Below are positions 1 through 5,567 of a DNA stretch of 13,955 nucleotides, one piece after another (position 1 is the stretch's first letter; the number at the start of each line of letters is the position of its first letter). The notes under the pieces were generated by a model that was not told the origin of the DNA, made no database searches, and saw nothing but the letters and a program-made list of their open reading frames with translations. Where the stretch lies: the NCBI GenBank assembly GCA_041946965.1, contig JBHGBM010000113.1, positions 1 through 13,955 on the forward strand, read 5' to 3'. The translations under genes and the position numbers were made by a program. This stretch comes from JBHGBM01 sp041946965 (GTDB taxonomy: Bacteria > Acidobacteriota > Terriglobia > Bryobacterales > Bryobacteraceae).

Positions 1-24
1 TCATTGGTAGATTATGGCGCGGTA

Positions 25-41
25 CCAGCGTTTAACGCCGG
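25..41 (-). ncRNA. Group II intron domain VI hairpin
   Basis: Seven base pairs (CCGGCGT with ACGCTGG, one G-U) closed by a TAA loop on the minus strand, with outer CGG/CCG pairing, lie directly downstream of domain V and upstream of the intron's CTAC end. This is where the branch-point helix belongs. The adenosines in the CCATAATC stretch nearer the 3' end are branch-point candidates, but I cannot decide which one. Confidence 0.6.
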
Positions 42-289
42 CCCGTTTCCATCAACCCCCTTTCAAACCGTGCTTGCGGTTTTCCCGCACACGGCTTAAC
101 GATGATCTTCTTGATGTGGCGTGCATGACGTCCCACGCACTGCGAAGTCCGGCCTTTCACCGGGGCGTCACTCCGGTTGTCACTGCCTTCGCCGAATCCC
201 GCAGGCTCGGGCCACACTTGGCGCACACCGATAGCCGGACAACAGAGTTGTCGCGCTTTTACAAAGAGGTTGTTGGCCGTTTCCGGCAT
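32..289 (-). pseudogene. Remnant of intron-encoded reverse transcriptase ORF
   Basis: An ATG at 289 with a GAGGG ribosome-binding site just upstream opens with MPETANNLFVKARQL, which resembles the N-terminal leader of group II intron maturases. After about 15 codons it runs into sequence with no RT character and reads on through domains V and VI to a chance stop. None of the RT motifs (such as YADD), no maturase domain X and no endonuclease domain remain. The best reading is an internal deletion that kept the RT start region and the 3' ribozyme domains. The similarity of the leader is judged from memory, so the call is tentative. Confidence 0.4.
65..97 (-). ncRNA. Group II intron domain V
   Basis: This is the catalytic core hairpin. 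On the minus strand AAGCCGTG pairs with CACGGTTT (8 bp, one G-U), then comes a two-nucleotide AG bulge, then a five-pair upper stem TGCGG/CCGCA closed by a GAAAA loop. The AGC triad sits at the expected place near the 5' side. No disabling mismatch is visible, so the metal-binding core could still be functional. Confidence 0.87.
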
Positions 290-816
290 GCCCTCACGCT
301 TACCTCCGCACCGACGTGACCAAAGCAGGGTCCCTTCCCTCCAGCGCGTTCTACGGCGCGCCTTCACCGGTACTACAAACCCCTCGGACTCCCTCCTGGC
401 TCCGCGCGACTTCAGCCGTCCGGCCTTATACGCCCGGTCTTTGCCCGACTTGGCTGCCAGGTAGGGTCTCTCCTGTTCCGCCTTGCTCTGTCCCAACGTG
501 CCGCCGCCTGAGACCCCGGAGAGGTCCAGCATCCGTTCCGGTCCAGAATGCTGTCTGTTGCCTTCACCGTGACATGAGCGGCTCGGCCCTCTCAAACGCC
601 TTTCGGCTGAAGATATGACGAGGCTGCAGCGTTCACCTGTTGTTGCGGCCCGCTGGTTTGCTCCCCTCTCTTTCAAGGGCTTCCGACACTCCGCTTGGCT
701 CGGGCAAATCTCTTCGCTCGGCTGGAGTCTGCTACCGGGCGCTCCGGCGCTTACCCGGACGGGACTTTCACCCGCAAGAACAACGCGTCTTTCAGGACGC
801 ACCATGGTTTTGCATC

Positions 817-845
817 TTACCACCGCCCGTGTGAATCCTTACACT
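817..845 (+). promoter_or_regulatory. Possible sigma70-type promoter for ctaA
   Basis: TTACCA (817-822) and TACACT (840-845) are separated by 17 bp, each matching four of six consensus positions. Transcription would begin near 852, about 30 nt before the ctaA start. The site lies only 14 bp from the intron end, so intron insertion would not have removed it but may have replaced upstream control DNA. This is sequence resemblance only. Confidence 0.3.
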
Positions 846-883
846 GGCGGCGCCGCGTGGGAGCTCGGCTCGGCTAACCTGAG

Positions 884-1840
884 ATGGAAATGCGGAGTAC
901 AAGAGCTTTTGCGCGTTATGCCTGGGGTGTGCTGGCCTACAACGTCATGGTGGTGTTGTGGGGCGGCTACGTGCGGGCCACGGGCTCGGGAGCGGGCTGC
1001 GGCGGCCATTGGCCCGCGTGCAACGGCGAGGTGATTCCCACCGCGCCAAGCACTCAGACCATCATCGAGTACAGCCACCGGGTGACCAGCGGAGTCGCGC
1101 TGCTCCTGGTGGCGGGGCTGCTGATCTGGGCGCTGCGGCTGTTCCCCAAGGGCCATAAGGCCCGGCGCGCGGCGATCTTCGCGGCCGTCTTCCTGGCGGT
1201 GGAGGCCGCGCTGGGAGCGGGACTGGTGCTGTTCCACTTCACCGGACAGAACATCTCCCTAGTCCGCGCCCTCTATCTCGCGGTACATCTCTCGAACACG
1301 CTGTTGCTGCTTGGAGCGCTGACCTCGACGGCCTGGCTCGCCACGCGCCGGTGGACCCGCGGCGGCGCGCCCGCGGTGCTGCTGATCTCCCTGCCGATCG
1401 TGATTCTGGTGAGCGCCACCGGGGCCGTCGCGGCGCTCGGCGATACGCTGTTTCCGTCCACCTCGCTTCAGCAGGGGCTGCGGCTGGACGTGACCGGGAC
1501 CGCGCACGTCCTGGTTCAATTGCGCGTGCTGCACCCGGCGCTGGCCATCGTGGCGGGGCTGTTCCTGATCGGCGCGGCAACCTCGGCGATCCGCTGGAAA
1601 GCCTCGGCGCGCGCGGCCGGCTGGACCGTGGCCGGCCTGACCGTCCTGCAAATGGTGGCGGGCGCGGTGAACGTCGCGCTGCTCGCCCCGCTGTGGATGC
1701 AGATGCTGCACCTGCTGCTGGCCGACGTGCTGTGGATCGCGCTGGTGGTGACAGCGCTCGAAACGCTCAACGCCGAAGATTTAGCACTTCGTTCATCGAT
1801 CCCTGCCGGTAGCCTTCCAGGTCTAGCGTCACGTACTTGA
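884..1840 (+). CDS. ctaA: Heme A synthase (CtaA/COX15 family)
   Basis: This membrane enzyme oxidises the methyl group of heme O to the formyl group of heme A, needed for aa3-type cytochrome oxidases. The 318 residues form about eight membrane helices. Visible family marks are the loop TGSGAGCGGHWPAC with the Cys pair (39, 46), the catalytic Glu and heme-ligand His in EYSH (62, 65), and further His at 135 (AVHLSNT), 217 (LHPALA) and 276 (MLHLLLAD). These correspond to the Glu, four His and loop Cys pair of Bacillus CtaA. The start at 884 is the most upstream ATG; another ATG two codons later is equally possible, and no strong ribosome-binding site decides. The last 24 or so residues after helix 8 lie opposite the conserved end of larE and look like read-through rather than family sequence. 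No ctaB or cox genes are in the window. Confidence 0.94.
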   Translation: MEMRSTRAFARYAWGVLAYNVMVVLWGGYVRATGSGAGCGGHWPACNGEVIPTAPSTQTIIEYSHRVTSGVALLLVAGLLIWALRLFPKGHKARRAAIFAAVFLAVEAALGAGLVLFHFTGQNISLVRALYLAVHLSNTLLLLGALTSTAWLATRRWTRGGAPAVLLISLPIVILVSATGAVAALGDTLFPSTSLQQGLRLDVTGTAHVLVQLRVLHPALAIVAGLFLIGAATSAIRWKASARAAGWTVAGLTVLQMVAGAVNVALLAPLWMQMLHLLLADVLWIALVVTALETLNAEDLALRSSIPAGSLPGLASRT

Positions 1841-2594
1841 AGCCCAGGCGCTTGAACAGCGCCGTGAAGCGCCGGGCCATTTCGGGATCGAGGGCGCGGT
1901 CCATTTCGGCGGGGGCGATCTCGATGCGCACCAGCTCGCCGTGGAAGCGCACGCGGAACTGCCGGAACCCCAGCGCCTTCATCTCTTCCTCGCCGGTCTC
2001 CACGGTCTTCACGTTCTGAATCGTGACCGGCGTGCCATAGGGGATGCGGGAACTGAGACAGGCGGCGGCCGGCCGGTCCCACGTCGGCAGGCCGGCATTG
2101 CGCGAAAGCTCGCGGATCTCGGCCTTGGAGAGCCCGGCGTCCACCAGCGGCGCGTTCACGCTGTGCTTCTTCGCCGCGTTCTGGCCGGGACGGTAATCGC
2201 CGAGGTCGTCCGTATTCACGCCGTAGACGATGTGCGCGATGCCGCGCTCGCGGCCAAGCTCCTCGAGGCGCGTGAACAGCTCGTCCTTGCAGTGGAAGCA
2301 GCGGTCGGGCGCGTTGCGGGCGTAGTCGGGGTTCTCGAATTCGTGCGTGACGACGTACTCGTGGCGGATCTGAAAACGCCTGGCGAATTCTTCGGCCTCC
2401 CGTTTGTGGGATTCCGGCATGGAGGCCGAATCGGCGGTGACCGCCAGGGCGCCGTCGCCCAGCGCCTGCCGCGCCGCCCACGCCAGGTACGCGGAATCCG
2501 TGCCGCCGGAAAAGGCCACCATGACGCGCCCCATGCCGCGCAGAAGATCGAACAAGCGCTCCTGTTTCTCTTGCAGCCCCGCGAGTGCCATCAT
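1767..2594 (-). CDS. larE: LarE, ATP-dependent sacrificial sulfur transferase
   Basis: This cytoplasmic PP-loop enzyme adenylates the carboxylated precursor and installs sulfur during synthesis of the nickel-pincer nucleotide cofactor of LarA-type racemases/epimerases. The 275 residues include the PP-loop SGGTDS (29-34), GVNTDDLGDYRPG (125-137) and the sulfur-donor motif AAACLSSRIPYG with Cys179. A CxxC in DRCFHCK (Cys99, Cys102) is also present. LarE proteins carrying this pair plus the donor Cys belong to the three-cysteine type linked to a 4Fe-4S cluster, unlike the single-Cys enzyme of Lactiplantibacillus that sacrifices its own sulfur; that assignment is an inference. It starts 24 bp after the oxidoreductase stop and is probably the last gene of that operon. 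No larA, larB or larC is visible. No clear ribosome-binding site precedes the paired ATG codons. Confidence 0.95.
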   Translation of the reverse strand: MMALAGLQEKQERLFDLLRGMGRVMVAFSGGTDSAYLAWAARQALGDGALAVTADSASMPESHKREAEEFARRFQIRHEYVVTHEFENPDYARNAPDRCFHCKDELFTRLEELGRERGIAHIVYGVNTDDLGDYRPGQNAAKKHSVNAPLVDAGLSKAEIRELSRNAGLPTWDRPAAACLSSRIPYGTPVTIQNVKTVETGEEEMKALGFRQFRVRFHGELVRIEIAPAEMDRALDPEMARRFTALFKRLGFKYVTLDLEGYRQGSMNEVLNLRR

Positions 2595-2618
2595 ACTGAA
2601 ATTATCGCAAAAGCGGGG

Positions 2619-3896
2619 TCAGACTTTCAGCGGCACGACGAACGGCGCGCGGTAGCGGCGCGTCAGCATGGCGTTGGCTTCCTCGTCGCCCACGAAGCGC
2701 TCCTTTTCGGGGTCGAACTCCAGGTGGCGGTTCAGGCGGTAGGAGATGTTGCCCAGGTGGGCCAGCGCTGAAGACAGGTGCGCGGTCTCGACCGGCGCGT
2801 TCTGGTCCTCGCGGCGGCGGCTGCGCACGGCGCGAATGAAGTTCGCCCAGTGGTTGCCGCCCGCCTTGCGCTTGCGCCCGGGCTCGCGGCGCGAGCCATG
2901 GTAGACGGCGTAACTGTCGTAGCCCTTGATGACCATGTAGCCTTCCGAGCCATAGAAAATGTTGCCCACCTCCACGTCATCCTCGCGGTTGGTGTTCCAG
3001 TGGCGGACTTCAAACTGGATCATCTTCTTCTGGCTCGGGTAGGTGTAGGCGACGCTCAGAATCTCCGGCGTCTCCTTATCGTCGTCGAACAGGAACTTGC
3101 CTCCGCTGGCCGAAATCCGGCTGGGCAGTCCGGCGCCCAGCCCCCACAGGCACATGTCGGTCTCGTGGATGCCCTGGTTTCCTATGTCCCCGTTGCCGTA
3201 GTCCCAGTGCCAGTGCCAGTTGTAGTGTACGAAGCGGCGGCTGAAGGGACGCTCCTGGGCGGGGCCCTGCCACAGGTTCCAGTCGAGCGATGCAGGCGCG
3301 GGCTCGTTCTCCTTGTGGCCGATGGAGGGACGGCGGCGGAAGACCAGTCCGCGCGCCAGGTACACGTTGCCGATGGCGCCGCCCTTCAGCAGCTCCACGG
3401 CTTCCCGCAGCGCCTCCGAGCTGCGCAGTTGCACGCCGTGCTGCACGATGCGGTTGTACTTGCGCGCTGCCTCCACCATCTGGCGACCCTCGAAGACGTT
3501 GTGCGAGCCGGGCTTCTCGACGTAGACGTCTTTGCCCGCCTGGCATGCCCAGATCGCCGCGAGCGAATGCCAGTGGTTGGGAGTGGCGATGCTGACCGCG
3601 TCGATGTCGCTGCGCTCCAGCGCCTTGCGCAGGTCCTGGTGAGTGGCCACCTTGCGGCCGTAACGGCCCTCGAAGGAAGACGCGCGCTTCGCGAGCACTT
3701 CGGCGTCCGGATCGCAGAGCATCGCGATTTCCACGTCCGGCACGCCTTCGAACCCCGCAATGTGGTCCCGCCCGCGGCCGTGCACGCCGAAAACCGCCAT
3801 GCGGACGCGGCTGTTTGGAGAGCCCCGGTATGCCCCCAGAGACGTCCAGGCGCCGCCCAGGGCGCCGAAGACGAACGTTCTTCGTGAAGTGCGCAA
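2619..3896 (-). CDS. Tat-exported Gfo/Idh/MocA family oxidoreductase
   Basis: This is an NAD(P)-dependent sugar or cyclitol dehydrogenase-like enzyme of 425 residues. It opens with a twin-arginine signal, TSRRTFVFGALGG (residues 3-15), suggesting folded, cofactor-loaded export. The Rossmann part shows FGVHGRG (36-42), the acidic CDPD after beta-2 (61-64) and the family hallmark EKP (127-129). The C-terminal domain carries GNGDIGNQGIHETD, the position of the catalytic His/Asp region. The start is TTG at 3896, chosen because a strong AGGGGG ribosome-binding site lies five bases upstream and because it supplies the complete Tat motif. It follows the small exported protein by 12 bp and precedes larE by 24 bp, so the three are probably co-transcribed. 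Tat-exported members like this are abundant in Acidobacteriota and Planctomycetota. Substrate unknown. Confidence 0.93.
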   Translation of the reverse strand: MRTSRRTFVFGALGGAWTSLGAYRGSPNSRVRMAVFGVHGRGRDHIAGFEGVPDVEIAMLCDPDAEVLAKRASSFEGRYGRKVATHQDLRKALERSDIDAVSIATPNHWHSLAAIWACQAGKDVYVEKPGSHNVFEGRQMVEAARKYNRIVQHGVQLRSSEALREAVELLKGGAIGNVYLARGLVFRRRPSIGHKENEPAPASLDWNLWQGPAQERPFSRRFVHYNWHWHWDYGNGDIGNQGIHETDMCLWGLGAGLPSRISASGGKFLFDDDKETPEILSVAYTYPSQKKMIQFEVRHWNTNREDDVEVGNIFYGSEGYMVIKGYDSYAVYHGSRREPGRKRKAGGNHWANFIRAVRSRRREDQNAPVETAHLSSALAHLGNISYRLNRHLEFDPEKERFVGDEEANAMLTRRYRAPFVVPLKV

Positions 3897-3901
3897 GTTA
3901 T

Positions 3902-3907
3902 CCCCCT
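3902..3907 (-). promoter_or_regulatory. Strong ribosome-binding site deciding a TTG start
   Basis: AGGGGG on the minus strand ends five bases before the TTG at 3896 and directly follows the stop codon of the upstream small protein (3911-3909). No ATG or GTG upstream of the Tat motif fits, so this site fixes the start of the oxidoreductase and suggests termination-reinitiation coupling. Confidence 0.6.
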
Positions 3908-3908
3908 A

Positions 3909-4499
3909 TCACCGGCCGGGCTGTATTTTAGCGCGAAACCTGCGGCCCAGGGATTTCATATCGCCGGCGAATTCGGAGAGGAGATTGTTCTCGATCTGAC
4001 CCACAAATCCGAACGCGACGGCTTCGAACAATCGCGGCGCGGTGAGCGGCCTTGGAGACCAGGCCGAGGAGACCAGCATGCCTCCGGCCGCGCCCGCCGC
4101 GCGCGACCACGCAAAGCCGCGGCCCTCCGCACGGCGCCCGACGAACGCCTGCGCGGCCGCGTGCAGAACCCGTGCGCGAAAGCCGCGCGCGGTGGATGGC
4201 CGGTAGCGTATATCCTCGCCGAGCGCCGCACCGGCGGCGAATTCCGCGGTATTCCGGACCACGCGCGTGCCGAATCCCGCGGCGTAACGGTAGGCCAAAG
4301 AGTGTGGCGTGCGCCCCCACTCGCCGGGATCGTTCAGGAGGTACGCGAGGCCGCTATCCGCGCCGAGCAACCCCAGACGTTCCGGGGAGTACGTCCGGTG
4401 CAGATAGTAGCGCCACCTCTCCGAGGAGGTGGGTTGATGTTGTGCCCGCGCCGAAAAGGCAAACAGCACAAGCAGAAACGCCGGGAGCGCGTACGCCAC
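3909..4499 (-). CDS. Small exported protein of unknown function
   Basis: I do not recognise a named family. The 196 residues begin with a signal peptide (hydrophobic residues 3-16, likely cut after ARA at 17-19). The mature part has an aromatic/basic opening (WRYYLHRTYSPERLGLLGAD), a WGR segment, a stretch around RNTAEFAAGAALGEDIRYRP, then Ala/Gly-rich amphipathic segments that could insert in a membrane. Proteins of this look occur in acidobacterial genomes as hypotheticals, which is recollection and not a search. The GTG start is the only one upstream of the signal peptide, as an in-frame TGA lies two codons before it. The gene sits 55 bp after the DUF4380 gene and 12 bp before the oxidoreductase. 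A TATACT hexamer in that 55-bp gap (4551-4546) could be a promoter -10, but I see no partner -35. Confidence 0.75.
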   Translation of the reverse strand: MAYALPAFLLVLFAFSARAQHQPTSSERWRYYLHRTYSPERLGLLGADSGLAYLLNDPGEWGRTPHSLAYRYAAGFGTRVVRNTAEFAAGAALGEDIRYRPSTARGFRARVLHAAAQAFVGRRAEGRGFAWSRAAGAAGGMLVSSAWSPRPLTAPRLFEAVAFGFVGQIENNLLSEFAGDMKSLGRRFRAKIQPGR

Positions 4500-4554
4500 C
4501 GTTCAGGATGCCCGGACGGCGCGCCCATTCCCATACGGCAAACGGAGTATATGG

Positions 4555-5517
4555 TCAGCGCAGGAGCGGCAGCACCGCGCGATCGAGTTCGGCGTCGGTG
4601 AACGCCGGCACGCGCACGTTCTTGTGCAGGCTCCAATGTTCCACGTGGCGCACCGTGGCGTTCGGCGCCACCTTGGTCATCGGCCCGAGCGTCTCGATCT
4701 CCAGGAAGTCGGCGTTGGTGAAGGTCTCGAACGAGCAGCCGAAATCGGGATAGGTGCGGGAGGCGTCGGTATCCAACTGCTTCAGGAAAAGCTCGTTGTT
4801 CAGCAGGTAGCCGGCCCAGGTGCGCGGGTTGAAGGTGCCCAGCTTTTGCGGTTCGGGATTGTTGCGGTCCTGGCGCAGCAGCAGGTACTTCCTGGTGAAG
4901 GTCCAGCGCTTGTCGGAGAGGTCGGTGTAGGCCCACATGACCAGCGGGTTTGTCGCCTCGAGCATCTCCGGGTGCTTGCCGCGCGGCGGGAACCCGGTGA
5001 TAGCCACGCCGCCCTGCGCCATCATGGTGAGCGCCCAGGGAGCGAACTCCAGCGGGAACAGCCCCTTGTTGGTGATTCCGTGGCGCACGGTTACGCGCGT
5101 GCCGCTCGCCTCCAACTCGACCGCGATTTCCTTTTGCAGCCCGGTAAGCGGCTCCACGGGCTCGCGCGCTACCACGCCGGATTTCGTGACCTTGACCTCG
5201 ACGGGGACGTTATCGGGCGCCCAAGTGGCCACCGGATCTTCGGGCGCTTTCCAGATGCGATGCCCGCCGCGGAGCTGGAATTTCTCCTCGCCGGTCTTGC
5301 CGAGCTGCTCCTCGAATTCCTTGAGCACGTTCTGGCCGCCCACGAAGCCGTAGCGCATGATGCGCGGACCCACATCGCCGGTGACGATCAGCTCCACCTC
5401 GCCGTTGGTCACGCGATAACTGTTCGGCCAGCCCTTATAGTTGACCTTCTCCACTTTGACCGCGGCCGCGGCGGTCAGAGCGGCCGCCATCAGCAGCGGC
5501 AACGCCGCCTTTTTCAT
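4555..5517 (-). CDS. Secreted DUF4380 / galactose-mutarotase-fold protein
   Basis: About 320 residues with a signal peptide (MKKAALPLLM start, cut near the AAAA run at 16-19). The body looks like the beta-sandwich supersandwich of the aldose-1-epimerase/mutarotase fold, in the DUF4380 branch: GPRIMRYGFVGGQNVL (50-65), GGHRIWKAPED (84-94) and the late segment with GCSFETFTNADFLEIETLGP are the family's typical blocks. Such proteins bind carbohydrate; an enzymatic activity has not been shown from sequence. A GTG at 5535 would add six residues in front of the signal peptide; I prefer the ATG at 5517, which gives a normal lysine-rich signal start. It is the first gene of the minus-strand run and is divergent from the glycosidase operon with 50 bp between start codons. 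Confidence 0.86.
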   Translation of the reverse strand: MKKAALPLLMAAALTAAAAVKVEKVNYKGWPNSYRVTNGEVELIVTGDVGPRIMRYGFVGGQNVLKEFEEQLGKTGEEKFQLRGGHRIWKAPEDPVATWAPDNVPVEVKVTKSGVVAREPVEPLTGLQKEIAVELEASGTRVTVRHGITNKGLFPLEFAPWALTMMAQGGVAITGFPPRGKHPEMLEATNPLVMWAYTDLSDKRWTFTRKYLLLRQDRNNPEPQKLGTFNPRTWAGYLLNNELFLKQLDTDASRTYPDFGCSFETFTNADFLEIETLGPMTKVAPNATVRHVEHWSLHKNVRVPAFTDAELDRAVLPLLR

Positions 5518-5567
5518 AACCTGATATGTTGACACATCTCGTGCGCGCGGTGTGCTACAGCAGGAGC
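5518..5567. promoter_or_regulatory. Divergent start region of the two carbohydrate operons
   Basis: The 50 bp between the DUF4380 start and the hydrolase start must hold or overlap both leaders. On the plus strand a perfect TTGACA (5529-5534) stands 18 bp from a poor hexamer TGCTAC (5553-5558); transcription from it would begin almost at the start codon at 5568. On the minus strand I see no convincing promoter. AGGAG (5562-5566) lies only one base from the plus-strand ATG, too close for normal spacing. Confidence 0.3.

Larger units (their letters stand above)
7..802 (-). mobile_element. ORF-less group II intron (ribozyme, about 796 nt)
   Basis: This is a self-splicing retroelement RNA read on the minus strand. 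The 5' end at 802 carries the GTGCG-type start (GTGCGTCC), followed by a small GCGTC/GACGC hairpin and the GGTGAAAGTCC phrase typical of bacterial intron domain I. The 3' part holds a complete domain V (65-97) and a domain VI hairpin (25-41), and ends in CTAC at about position 7. Intact RT-encoding introns are usually about 2-3 kb; here only about 190 nt lie between the remnant RT start codon (289) and domain V, so the maturase gene is essentially gone. Splicing or mobility would need a maturase supplied in trans, or the element is decaying. I could not find a convincing EBS1 in domain I for the exon sequence next to 802, so the exact boundaries are provisional. Intron class was not assigned. 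The open frames on both strands here are RNA structure, not genes. Confidence 0.85.

Noticed and set aside
14..877. Several open frames of 60-263 codons on both strands in the first 0.9 kb
   Set aside because: They cover the group II intron RNA, have no protein-like composition and are explained by its GC-rich stems; only the short RT leader at 289 is kept as a remnant.
2603..2625. GGGGTCAGAC stretch between larE and the oxidoreductase as a repeat element
   Set aside because: Only one copy in the window and it includes the oxidoreductase stop codon; no second arm nearby.
2778..3887. 369-codon plus-strand frame opposite the Gfo/Idh/MocA gene
   Set aside because: It is an antisense shadow: low-complexity Val/Ala/Arg protein, no ribosome-binding site, while the minus frame has the EKP motif and Tat signal.
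4534..4556. CCATA...TATGG inverted repeat between the DUF4380 and small-protein genes as a terminator
   Set aside because: Five-base arms with a 13-base loop and no T-tract; too weak to call.
5529..5558. TTGACA with TGCTAC as a full sigma70 promoter for the glycosidase operon
   Set aside because: The -10 matches only two of six positions; kept only as a low-confidence note in the divergent region.
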